This document shows, piece after piece, positions 1-10,133 of a stretch of DNA of 64,000 bases (the stretch's first letter is position 1; every line of letters starts with the position of its first letter). Location of the stretch: contig CM051455.1 of the NCBI GenBank assembly GCA_028274465.1, forward strand, positions 41,991,129 to 42,055,128, written 5' to 3'. This DNA is from Plantago ovata (Eukaryota > Streptophyta > Magnoliopsida > Lamiales > Plantaginaceae). Made by a program: the position numbers and the translations under genes. Below the pieces are notes generated by a model. That model was not told where the DNA came from, searched no databases, and worked only from the letters and a program-made list of their open reading frames with translations.

Positions 1-1786
1 ATCTTCTTCAGCACCAAATTCTGCGTCTCCACCTGACACAAGTAATGATCGATGTAGTTAAGAATATGAAAGATAGATGCAAGCAATGTAAATGAGCATA
101 CAAGTGGTTATACATCTACATGACATATCAACATAATATTAGCATACAAATGAATATACCTGAGACACAAGTGTGTCCTGAATGCTCTTCATCCTAGCAT
201 TCTCGGCCCTAAGTGCTGCCATCTCCTCAGCCATTCGAGAATCTGTGCTGGAGGTAGAACCGGATGAGCGCTGCAATGATTCAGCTGCAAGAGAACGTCC
301 CAAGTTCCCTAAGCCATAGATCGACCACTTAGGGCCAGGAGGGTTCACCTCGAGGAAGGCAGCGTTCTCTTCCTCCATCGTAAGTATGTCACCCTTCTCT
401 TCCATCTTAACCAAGTAAAAAGCCTCAACCTCCTCCTACAAGCAGTTAAGCAATACATGAGTTGATATATTACAATACATATAGAAACTTTTTAAAAAGA
501 AATACAGTACAAGTAACTCAAAGTACTCATTTATGTACTTACATTCAGTTTCTTGGCTTTCTTGCATGTCCACTCGCCGTTCTTGAACTTGGCATTTCTC
601 ACCATGGTCAAGTACGACAAGCATCCTTGTCCAGTGAGCCTCTGTTCATTTTGCAAAGTAATAAGTGTCAGTGTTTACAATAAAATTTTAAGAATATTGA
701 AAGTGACTGGAGTAAAGCACAAGTTAACTTACTGCATTGAGGTCACGAGTGGCCTGAGACTGTGTGCCGAGATGGTGCTTCGAATAGTCCTCGTCTTCAC
801 CGGAGCTGCTTCTGTCCGCCCGTGCTCGATTCTTCTTGTTCTGATCTGCTAGGTCCTCAGCATCCTGTGTCTTCCAGTAAGCCAACCACAGAGGCCACTC
901 GCTTTCGTGGATGAATCTAGGCCTCACTCGAGACTCCTTAAGGTCGTGGACCTTGTCTCGGTAACAACGAGAACCAACAGTGTTGAAAACAAACCAAAGC
1001 TCCTTCAATAGCACGTTTGGCAAGTAGTAGTGTTTCTAACCACCAAAACAACCAATTTAGAACGACACAACAATCAATACAACAAGAACAAGATCAACGT
1101 AAGCACAATGGTGACTAACATATCACCCAAATATAGTGGCTAACATACCACTCACATTGCCCTAAAAAAACAACTAACACATGGTGACTAACATATCACC
1201 CAAATATAGTGGCTAACATACCACTCACGTAAATTTAGAATAAAAATAAAACAACGTTTACTAAACATTTAAGATTGTTACAATACCCGCAGCTCATCGA
1301 AGTAGAAGCCAATGACATGGTCAGGCAGCCTTGACAACTTCTCCCCACCACGGTCCTCAGATGGTGTTGGAGCGATGAACCTGGAGTTGATGATGTCACC
1401 GATCTTCGAATGGGCAGATGCAGGGTAAAACCTATTATGATTGTTAAATACAAATAAGAATGAATAAGCATAATAAAGTATACGTAATATGTCACAAGTT
1501 AAACAATAAACTAAACAACAGAAAAGTGTACTTACGCAGCTTTCCCGTTAGGGAACAGAACAGGCTTCCCCTTATACATGGCACCCAGGGTCGGCGTCTC
1601 GTATGGACAACCATCAGCAGGTAGGTTCGCAAATGGGTCAAACTTAGCCTTCTTCTTCCTAGTTGACGATGAGGAGCTACTCCCCTCCGATAATTCAATG
1701 ATGGGTGGAACTACACCCTGCTCGTACCCTGGGGCTCCAGGAACTCGTAACTCGGGTGGAATGTAGTTGCACCTAGGTTTCGGCAT
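1..1786 (-). CDS. TNPA-like CACTA accessory protein (Transposase_24), 3' end outside window
   Basis: Exons read 1786-1536, 1431-1287, 1035-733, 641-543, 435-160 and 32-<1, each bounded by GT-AG sites (donors GTAAGT, GTATTG, GTAAGT, GTAAGT, GTATAT). The ATG is the first codon of its exon, directly after a TTTGCAG acceptor. The protein starts MPKPRCNYIPPELRVPG. It contains a central block with WPLWLAYWKT and NKKNRARADRS, typical of the plant Ptta/En/Spm Transposase_24 family, and a charged helical C-terminal half (MAEEMAALRAENARMKS) suited to dimerisation. In maize Spm the equivalent TNPA binds subterminal repeats. Compared with copy C, exon 2 has Trp changed to Leu in the GEKWSRLP motif. No stop codon is seen in the part present. 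Confidence 0.78.
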
Positions 1787-2627
1787 CTGCAAATAAAACA
1801 ATATCAAGGTTAGTATGATGATATGAAATATGCACGTACAATATAAAGCATTATCAATTAACGTAAATGCACACACAAGGGAATATACATATAAATGTTA
1901 TGATGTAATAATCATTTCATTTAATTTTACCAACCATCAACAACATCTCTAGACTAGCATCATCAACAACAACCATATGAACATATCTCTAGCCTAACAT
2001 TATCAACCATATCACCAATCAACCATATAACAACATCATCTCTAGCCTAACATCATCAACCTTATCACCAATCAACCAACCATTAACAACATCATCTCTA
2101 GCCTAGCATTGTCAACAACAACCATATGAACATCATCTCTAACCTAACATCATCATCATATCATCATCTCGAACCCATTTTCACTTTATTTCAAAACCCC
2201 CAAATTGAGCTACAAGTCTCGATTTTCATAAATTACTCTATTTTATCGTATTCAACTACAAAATTAACCTTATATAAGTACATAACCTAGTTATGGAACA
2301 TTAAATTCGATTAAATACAAAACTAAAAAAGCCCTAAATTGATCTAAGTCTCGATTTTAATTAACAAACCCAAATTAACATAATCCAAAACTAACATTCA
2401 ACTATAACAACTAATATCTACTTAATACTAACATACATTTCCATAATTTAAGAAATCCCCAAATTAATAAAATCCAAAATCGATTCATTACTCAATTTTA
2501 ACAACAATGAACTACACATTTAAGCAAAATATACTTGTATCAACTACTATGTAACATACATTTGACAATTTAACCAACAATTAGATAATTCCCAAATTAA
2601 AAATCAAATAAGGGTTAGAGTTCATAC

Positions 2628-2835
2628 CTTTGATTTTGCACAAATGGACCAAAAAAAATCCAAATTGAAGGTTGTTCCTTGTTCCTTGTGCAATAAGCTT
2701 CAATTTGCTACCAAAATGGATGAAAATGGTGAAGTTTTGAAGGAGAAATGGAGATGAGAAGATGAAAAACGGAAAGAAGAAAGAAAGGAGAAGAAGATGG
2801 CAATGGCGTTCTGCCAGTCGCGGCCGGTATAAATG
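2628..2835 (-). other. Untranslated leader exon of copy A TNPA-like gene
   Basis: On the minus strand a pyrimidine-rich stretch without any ATG ends at a donor CAAAG|GTATGA (2628/2627). The same exon and donor occur in copies B and C. Splicing from here to the acceptor before 1786 would give a leader directly followed by the MPKPRC start codon. The 5' limit is only approximate. Confidence 0.5.
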
Positions 2836-2839
2836 GAGC

Positions 2840-3080
2840 TTACCGACGGATACGCTTATCCGTCGGTAAGTGTAATTTAATTTTTTTTTTTTATTTTTTC
2901 TTAATATTTAGCGACGGATAAGTTATCCGTCGCTAAGATACCGACGGATAAAAAACTATTAGCGACGGATGACGAACAAAGTGGTCAACTTTGTTCGTTA
3001 TCCGTCATCCGTCGCTAAGAGACACCGATCCGTCGCTATTTACCGACGGATAAAATCCGTCATTTTATCCGTCGGTAAAG
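2840..3080. repeat. Subterminal repeat array, copy A right end
   Basis: Direct and inverted copies of TACCGACGGAT and the variant TAGCGACGGAT, often paired head to head as small palindromes, fill this interval. In Spm-type elements such arrays are the binding sites of the TNPA protein. Confidence 0.85.
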
Positions 3081-3098
3081 TTCTGATTTTTTGTAGTG

Positions 3099-3285
3099 CT
3101 GATAACGAGCCCACACTCCCATCGCTCTCAAGGCGATGATGCAGCACCACAACCCCACTTCCAACTCATCGAAGCAACAGTCAAAAGAAGAATGAGTTTC
3201 CGTTTAATAACATCCCCAGGCTTAAATGAAAACGAAAACCAAGAAACCGTAACATAGGCAACCAAAGCGAGGGGCTCCCAACACG
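3099..3285 (-). mobile_element. Strip of probable LINE sequence between two CACTA copies
   Basis: These 187 bases are non-CACTA sequence. They end with ACG, which is repeated immediately after copy B (7432-7434), so they were contiguous with 7435 onward before copy B inserted. Because 7435-8690 is LINE-like on the minus strand, this strip would be nearer the LINE 3' end. No recognisable domain lies in it. Confidence 0.5.
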
Positions 3286-3302
3286 CACCACAAGAAACAC
3301 TA

Positions 3303-3675
3303 CATTTACCGACGGATACCATCCGTCGGTAATAGGCGACCGATCCGTCGGTAAGCCCTTACCGACGGATCAGTTCTCCCTTACCGACGGATAAATAGCC
3401 CGTAGCTATTTTATCCATCGGTAATCCCGTTATCGACGGTTATTATCCGTCGCTACCTTTAGCGACGGATAATACCGACGGACTGACAAATAAGGGCGTT
3501 GACCATCCCTTATTCGTTTGACCGACGGATAAATTTATCCGTCGGTAATAATTACCGACGGATAACTTTATCCGTCGGTCATGACCGGTTGACTTAGTCA
3601 ACTGGTAAGACAACCGGTCATGACCGACGGATAAAGTTACCGGTCATGACTGACGGATAAAGTTATCCGTCGGTA
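3303..3675. repeat. Subterminal repeat array, copy B left end
   Basis: More than ten copies of ACCGACGGAT in both orientations, several as exact head-to-head pairs, with AGCGACGGAT variants and a GACCGGTTGACTTAGTCAAC palindromic segment near 3585-3611. The array is followed by an AT-rich stretch to the gene end. Confidence 0.85.
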
Positions 3676-3896
3676 TTTTTTTTTAATTTTTTTATTATTT
3701 TTCTTAATAATTGTACAACAACCTGTTTATCGGGAATAAATATAAATTTACGTACTAAAAATTAAAAATTATTAAAATTGAATTTAAAATAAAATTCAAT
3801 AAAATTCGATTCTTCAAAATAGAAAAACGTTTACTACAAATGTAAATGTGAAAGTTTTACAATAGTACTACAAATGCCCAACTAAAATGTCAAAAT

Positions 3897-5856
3897 CTAA
3901 GGACGACAACCACTAGAACCACGACCACTGGAACCCGAAGGAGCATGAGAACTGCCTTGCAAACCCGCACTCCCCGCCGTACCAGGGCTCCCCTCCCCGG
4001 TCTGAAACACAGCTCCCTCTGCGAACGAGTCTATGCCAATGGGATGCTTCTCCAGCAGCTGCTTCAGCACCCAATTCTGCGTCTCCACCTGACACAAGTA
4101 ATGATCGATGTAGTTAAGAATATGAATGATAGATGCAAGCAATGTAAATGAGCATACAAGTGGTTATACATCTACATGACATATCAACATAATCTTAGCA
4201 TACAAGTGAATATACCTGATACACAAGTGTGTTCTGAATGGTCATCATCCTAGCATTCTCGGCCCTAAGTGATGCCATCTCCTCAGCCAATCGAGAATCT
4301 GAGCTGGAGGTAGAACCGGATGAGCGCTGAAATTATTCAGCTGCAAGAGAACGTCCCAAGTTCCCTAAGCCATAGACCGACCACTTAGGGCCAGGAGGGT
4401 TCACCTCGAGGAAGGCAGCGTTCTCTTCCTCCATCGTAAGTCCGTCACCCTTCTCTTGCATCTTAAGCACGTACAAAGCCTCAACGTCCTCCTACAAGCA
4501 GTTAAGCAATACATGAGTTGATATATTACAATACATATACAAACTTTTTAAAAAGAAATACAGTACAAGTAACTCAAACTACTCATTTATGTACTTACAT
4601 TCAGTTTCTCGGCTTTCTTGCATGTCCACTTGCCGTTCTTGAACTTGGCATTTTTCACCATGGTCAAGTACGACTCACATCCTTGTCCAGTGAGCCTCTG
4701 TTCATTTTGCAAAGTAATAAGTGTCAGTGTTTACAATAAAATTTTAAGAATATTGAAAGTGACTGGAGTAAAGCACAAGTTAACTTACTGCATTGAGGTC
4801 ACGAGTGGCCTGAGACTGTGTGCCGAGATGGTGCTTCGAATAGTCCTCGTCATCACCGGAGCTGCTTCTGTCCGCCCGTGCTCGATTCTTCTTGTTCTGT
4901 TCTGCTAGGTCCTCGGCATCTTGTGTCTTCCAGTAAGCCAACCACAGAGGCCACTCGCTGTCGTGGATGAATCTAGGCTTCACTCGAGGAGACTCCTTAA
5001 GGTCGTGGACCTTGTCTCGGTAACAACGAGCACCAACAGTGTTGAAAACAAACCAAATATCCTTCAATAGCACGTTTGGCAAGTAGTAGTGTTTCTAACC
5101 ACCAAAACAACCAAAGGTCACAATTTAGAACGACACAACAATCAATACAACAAGAACAAGATTAACATAAGCATAATGGTGACTAACATATCACCCAAAT
5201 ATAGTGGCTAACATACCACTCACATTGCCCTAAAAAAACAACTAACACATGGTGACTAACATATCACCCAAATATAGTGGCTAACATACCACTCACGTAA
5301 ATTTAGAATAAAAATAAAACAACGTTTACTAAACATTTAAGATTGTTACAATACTCGCAGCTCATCGAAGTAGAAGCCAATGACATGGTCAGGCAGCCTT
5401 GACCACTTCTCCCCACCACGGTCCTCAGTCGGTGCTGGAGCGATGAACTTCTGGGTGATGATGTCACCGATCTTCGAATGGGCAGATGCAGGGTAAAACC
5501 TATTATGATTGTTAAATACAAATAAGAATGAATAAGCATAATAAAGTATACGTAATATGTCACAAGTTAAACAATAAACTAAACAGCAGAAAGTGTACTT
5601 ACGCAGCTTTCCCGTTAGGGAACAGAACAGGCTTCCCCTTATACATGGCACCCAGGGTCGGCGTCACGTATGGGCAACCATCATCAGGTAGGTTCGCAAA
5701 TGGGTCAAACTTAACCTCCTTCTTCTTCCTGTTTGACGATGAGGAGCTACTCCCCTCCGAGAATCCAATGATGGGTGGAACTACACCCTGCTCGTACCCT
5801 GGGGCTCCCGGAACTCGTAACTCGGGTGGAATGTAGTTGCACCTAGGTTTCGGCAT
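3897..5856 (-). pseudogene. TNPA-like (Transposase_24) gene of copy B with premature stop
   Basis: Six exons can be placed: 5856-5603, 5499-5355, 5094-4789, 4697-4599, 4491-4216 and 4088-3897, all with GT-AG borders at the same places as in copy C. The start codon again opens its exon. Exon 1 and exon 3 each carry one extra codon compared with copy C. In exon 5 the codon that is TCA (Ser) in copy C is TAA here (4335-4333), in the context LAAE-stop-FQRSS. This removes the charged helical segment and the C-terminus, about 100 residues. The C-terminal exon is longer than in copy C (64 against 59 codons including the stop). The protein would therefore keep the WPLWLAYWKT core but lose its C-terminal part. 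Confidence 0.85.
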
Positions 5857-5993
5857 CTGCAAATAAAACAATATAAAGGTTAGTATAATGATATGAAATA
5901 TGCACGTACAATATAAAGCATTATCGATTAACGTAAATGCACATACAAGTGAATATACATATAAATGACATAGCAACATAATTTATTACCAAT

Positions 5994-6368
5994 TAAAGGT
6001 TCCTCCAACTCTAACTTTACAAAATGATCCTCGTGCAGGGCAAACTGCCCATCTTTATCCTGTATAGGGCGTCGTGTTACATCATCCACTAAATCCGACT
6101 GGAACGAGTTGGTTATGGACTCGTCCTTCTCTATATACTCGATCTTGGAACGAGCACGTATGGGTATCACACCCAACCAATCACCCTTGGCCTTAGACAC
6201 ACCTGGATAGGGAAAGTAGACAGCTTGTGTTGCTTGACTGGCTAACACAAATGACTCGTACTTTTTGTACTTCTTCTTCTGGTTGATCTCAAACAAATCA
6301 TAATCCACATGTGTTTTCGTACCATCTGGAGAAGGGTCGTACCAGTCAACCTCAAATAGAACTGTAGC
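5994..6368 (-). pseudogene. DUF4216 remnant of the large CACTA transposase, copy B
   Basis: The minus strand reads an open segment with VLFEVDWYDPSPDGT, DYDLFEINQKKKYKKYE, FVLASQATQAVYFPYPG and WLGVIPIRAR. This pattern matches DUF4216, which lies at the C-terminal end of plant CACTA TNPD/TNP2-type transposases. Everything upstream of VLFEV, including the catalytic part, is missing: the sequence jumps at about 6370 into AT-rich, intron-like DNA. It lies inside the first intron of the TNPA-like gene, as tnpD sequence does in maize Spm. It is a relic of a longer autonomous parent. Confidence 0.75.
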
Positions 6369-6950
6369 CTAACATCATCAACCTTATCACCAATCAACCA
6401 ACCATCAACAACATCATCTCTAGCCTAGCATTGTCAACAACAACCATATGAACATCATCTCTAACCTAACATCATCATCATATCATCATCTCGAACCCAT
6501 TTTCACTTTATTTCAAAACCCCCAAATTGAGCTACAAGTCTCGATTTTCATAAATTACTCAATTTTATCGTATTCAACTACAAAATTAACCTTATATAAG
6601 TACATAAGCTAGTTATGGAACATGAAATTCGATCAAATACAAAACTAAAAAAAGCCCTAAATTGATCTAAGTCTCGATTTTAATTAACAAACCCAATTAA
6701 CATAATCCAAAACTAACATTCAACTATAACAACTAATATCTACTTAATACTAACATACATTTCCATAATTTAAGAAATCCCCAAATTAATAAAATCCCAA
6801 AATCGATTCATTACTCAATTTTAACAACAATCAACTACACATTTAAGCAAAATAGACTTGTATCAACTACTATGTAACATACATTTGACAATTTAACCAA
6901 CAATTGGATAATTCCCAAATTAAAAATCAAATAAGGGTTACAGTTCATAC

Positions 6951-7160
6951 CTTTGATTTTGCACAAATTGACCAAAAAAACTTCGAATTGAAGGTTGTTC
7001 CTTGTTGCTTGTGCAATAAGCTTCAGTTTGCTACCAAAATGGATGAAAATGGTGAAGTTTTGAATGAGAAATGGAGATGAGAAGAGAGAAAAACGGAGAA
7101 GAAGAAGAATGGAGATTGAAGAATGAAGGTTATGCCGGTGGCGACCGATGATATATTGAA
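6951..7160 (-). other. ATG-less leader exon of copy B
   Basis: Equivalent of the copy C leader: no ATG on the minus strand across this stretch, ending in the donor CAAAG|GTATGA. The upstream limit is set only by the start of the subterminal array. Confidence 0.5.
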
Positions 7161-7420
7161 GCTTACCGACGGATAACGTTATCTGTCGGTAAGCTTTGTT
7201 TTATTTTTTATTTTTTACTTTTTTTATTCAAACTGGTAATTCAGCGACGGATAACGGTATCCGCGCTAAATTACCGACGGATCGGTCCTCTTTAGCGATG
7301 GATGACGAACAAAGTGGTCAACTTTGTTCGTTACCCGTCATCCGTCGGTAACGGGGACCGATCCGTCGGTAAATACCGACGGATAAAAGCTTTCATTTTA
7401 TCCGTCGGTATACGACGGAT
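7160..7420. repeat. Subterminal repeat array, copy B right end
   Basis: Inverted and direct ACCGACGGAT/AGCGACGGAT units next to the terminus, including a long near-palindrome around 7297-7345 built on GACGAACAAAGTGGTCAACT. Confidence 0.82.
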
Positions 7421-7434
7421 TTTTTGTAGTGACG

Positions 7435-8690
7435 CAAGTACATGTTCGTCCCTGTCAAGAGAAATAAACTTCCCAGATAAAATCATAAATAACCAATCAA
7501 CATAAGCAAAGTCTAACTAAAAGTCTAACAAAGCAAGAAGAAAGACTCCCTGAAATCGTATCCTTCCAAGTTCCAACGCACGAACACAACAGGTCGCACC
7601 GCACAGAGAACCAAGACAGAAACATGGGCTTCGCCGGCAAGCAGAATCTGCCCAGAACCAACTTGACTTCCAGCCAAGTCGCACACCAGCCACAGCTCAA
7701 GAAACGAACATCTACAGGTCGACATAATTCCCAAGAAACTAGACAACAACAACAACCTACTAGTAGCGGCCATGAACATAAACAACATCACGTAGCAGCC
7801 TCCTGAGACTAGCATCTGAACACATTGCATCACACGACACCAACACCAACTAATACGGACAGTAGCACAGCCGACGAACAAGCAGCAAGCACAACAGGAA
7901 CAAACGATCAGCAGCAATACTCTCCCGTACCTGCCACACACAAACAGAAACGAAGATAACAAAGTGACTGAAACCCTCACTCCACATAACGCACCGCCAA
8001 CTTGACCCTACTCCCACAACTCCCCCACCTTCACAACGAATTATTTCCAATATAAATTAGGCGCCAACAACCACGACGAGAACTGATAATCAGCCCCCAC
8101 CACACCTTTACACCTAGCCCAAAACCACACCAAATATTTCACCTTATCAATCACTTCTGACGACGAACACTTCACCCCTTTGAAGACCAACCCATTTATC
8201 GCCAACCACACACTCCAACACACCCCATGAACTAAAGCCACTCTAAGTTTTACGGTCCAAACCATGAGCTACAAAACACCCCCAACCAAAGCCTCTAGAA
8301 TTGTACCTACACTATTAAACCCACAACCAACCCAAAAAGCGACCCCTCTCCACACCTCCATAGGAAACATGCACAAAACAAAAAACTGTAACGCTGACTC
8401 CTCGGCGTCCTCGCGATCGTCACAAAGTTTGCAAACTATCATGCACCACCGCCGCGTGAAGTATACATCTCCTTAACAAATTATCCAATGTTGGAACGCG
8501 ATTCCAAGCTAGCTTCCACATAAATCCAACGACACCCACGAAACCCAAATATGACCTGACTGGCTGAAAATTCCGAGTGTGCGCATGAATGAGATTATAG
8601 CTAATATGTAAGAAAAAACACGCGTTGATTTGTAAGAAAAGACACAGCGTTGTTTGCGGACACATAGGGTTGGGACTTCGACCCATTACT
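7435..8690 (-). mobile_element. Decayed LINE fragment with zf-RVT domain
   Basis: The minus strand encodes GFMWKLAWNRVPTLDNLLRR at about 8600-8480. In a shifted frame it then reads CKLCDDREDAEESALQFFVL and, further on, VCWSVWLAINGLVFKGVKCS and EVIDKVKYLVWFWARCKG. This order (WxLAWNRVPTxDNLxRRG, CxxC with EES, WxxWLxRN) is the zf-RVT region at the end of plant non-LTR reverse transcriptases. Reading frames are broken by stops and shifts. Sequence from about 7950 down to 7435 would be the 3' non-coding part. Copy B, and probably copy A, inserted into it. The 5' limit near 8690 is approximate. Confidence 0.7.
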
Positions 8691-8699
8691 TACTGAAAC

Positions 8700-9525
8700 C
8701 TTACATAGGGTCTATGTAATTTAAAACATACGCAGATACGCCACCCGTTCACAATCCTGATCGCATGACGAAACTCAACTATTTATACGCGTACCACACT
8801 TCTTTCACCAACTAATGCTTCATCGCCTTCAAACATTAAACACACCGACACAATTCCTCCTTAATTAGCACCAGACACATTTGAAGGTCTAATACACACG
8901 TAGTATTTGTTTCTTAATGAATGCTACGTACACCTTTTATATAACTGAATAATTACTTTAACGTATTGCAAATTTATCTGAATCTTTCGCACCAGCCTAA
9001 CCTAAACTTAAAATAACTAAATAAGATAACGAAGCCACGATTTAGGGCTAGTTTAGATGCTGTTGACATGTATATAATCACTTTAAATCTTATCAATTAC
9101 TTTGGCAAAATTTTAGTTAGTTACTTGAACATATATCTCAATTTAAATTATTACCCACACTGCAAAACATCTTTACTATTAAATTTTGTTAACCACATTT
9201 GTTAATACATACTAGTACTCATTTAATATCTGGTAAATTTCATCCGGTAAAGTTAGTTATGTAACGTTCATCTAAGAAGATTTGAACCAAATGATTTGAA
9301 CCAAATTGATTTGAACTAACTGAATTAATTTGAGTTGAAATTTATAGTATACATTTCAACCGGACAAATCTAAATTAAACTGAACGAACCAGCCGTATTA
9401 TTAAATAGATAATCTTGTTAACTACTAACATCAAATTAATGTAGCAATAAAGTGTTCCCAATCCCAACAACCAACTGAATTATGTGACTCATCATGGAAT
9501 GATTAATTAAGCTTACCTCAACAAT
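8700..9525. other. Intergenic, AT-rich
   Basis: No coding segment or clear element is recognised. A degenerate stretch around 9055-9130 (GGGCTAGTTTAGATGC, TATCAATTAC) resembles a MITE end, but no partner end was found. Confidence 0.4.
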
Positions 9526-9529
9526 TCTC

Positions 9530-9538
9530 CTATATAAA
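9530..9538 (+). promoter_or_regulatory. TATA box of nsLTP pseudogene
   Basis: CTATATAAA lies about 90 bases before the ATG at 9626. The intact nsLTP genes on the other strand have the same motif (CTCCTATATAAA) at a similar distance, so the promoter was shared through gene duplication. Confidence 0.6.
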
Positions 9539-9625
9539 CATTGCATTTCCACACTCTTTTCTCCAGACACTAAACACAAATGTCACTTCACAATATTACA
9601 ATCAAGTTCTCTATCATTTGAAAAT

Positions 9626-10133
9626 ATGGCTGGAGTGAAGTCAATTATTCGCATGTTCCTAGTGATCATGGCGGTTTTGGTGGCTGCACTTGCACCCCGT
9701 GGTGAGGCTGCGATTGGTTGCGGTCAGGTGGCCTCGTATATCAGTCCATGCATTCCGTATGTGACTGGAAAAAGTCCTTCACTAGGAGGATGTTGCGGTG
9801 GAGTTAAGGGGCTTGCTAGTGCCGCAAAGACAACACCTGATCGCCAAAGCACAACTGCCTAAAGTCTTTTGCTAAGGCATACTCAGGTGCTCCCATTTCC
9901 AAAGCTGCTGGACTCCTTGGCCAGTGCGGTGTCAGCCTTCCCTACAAGATCAGCCCTTCCACTGACTGCGCAAAGTATGTAATCATGCAAGAATATTTAA
10001 TTATTTGCACTTACATAACTCTTACAAGCGTCTGACCAACTGAGCTGCAGTTTTATTAATTAGATGCTCTATATACGTGAAAAAGAAAGCTAATCATTTT
10101 TTTATGTTCGTCTTTGTTTGCAGGGTGAAGTAA
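9626..10133 (+). pseudogene. Type-1 nsLTP with 4-base deletion at the CXC motif
   Basis: The first 75 codons match the intact neighbours: a signal peptide (MAGVKSI...LAPRGEA), mature start [20 protein letters not shown] and CCGGVKG. After TTPDRQS the neighbours read Val-Cys-Asn-Cys; here four bases are missing next to 9851. This removes Val and the first Cys of CXC and shifts the frame to a stop at 9860-9862. In the shifted frame the rest is well preserved: [31 protein letters not shown], then donor GTATGT at 9975 and a 10-base last exon 10124-10133 ending Lys-Val-Lys-stop. The promoter and splice sites are intact, so the lesion looks recent. Lipid-binding nsLTPs need all four disulfides, so this copy should not fold. 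Confidence 0.9.

Larger units (their letters stand above)
1..3098 (-). mobile_element. CACTA (En/Spm) element copy A, cut by the left window edge
   Basis: The right terminus reads TTTTTTGTAGTG (inverse of CACTACAAAAAA) and ends at 3098. It is preceded by an array of inverted ACCGACGGAT and AGCGACGGAT repeats. The body is almost identical to the complete element at 23706-27627 (position = position there minus 24415) up to about 1895, and the two align again further right. The left end lies outside the window, so the target duplication cannot be confirmed; the right flank begins CTG. The copy carries a Transposase_24-type gene on the minus strand and no catalytic transposase, so it is probably non-autonomous. 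Between about 1895 and 1975 it differs from copies B and C: it lacks the DUF4216 remnant and has an unrelated junction. Confidence 0.9.
3286..7431 (-). mobile_element. CACTA element copy B, complete, with ACG target duplication
   Basis: The left end is CACCACAAGAAACACTACAT at 3286, a mutated CACTA terminus (fourth base T to C). The right end is TTTTTTGTAGTG, ending at 7431. ACG occurs just before (3283-3285) and just after (7432-7434), the 3-bp duplication expected of CACTA elements. The 4146-bp element has subterminal arrays at both ends, a TNPA-like gene with a premature stop, and the longest DUF4216 remnant of the three copies. It is more diverged from copies A and C than these are from each other. 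No catalytic DDE transposase is present, so it is non-autonomous. Confidence 0.92.

Noticed and set aside
462-852. Plus-strand open frames in CACTA copy A (and equivalents at 4518-4908, 24877-25267)
   Set aside because: They are antisense shadows of Transposase_24 exons and introns, conserved only because the elements are near-identical.
1-3098. Target duplication of CACTA copy A
   Set aside because: The left end is outside the window, so only the right flank (CTG) can be read.
3303-3675. Regularly repeated ACCGACGGAT units, at first sight CRISPR-like
   Set aside because: Units occur in both orientations with irregular spacing and lie at the ends of CACTA elements in a plant genome; they are subterminal repeats.
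7525-7980. 151-codon minus-strand frame rich in Cys, Leu and Val
   Set aside because: No domain, low-complexity composition, and it lies in the 3' part of a decayed LINE.
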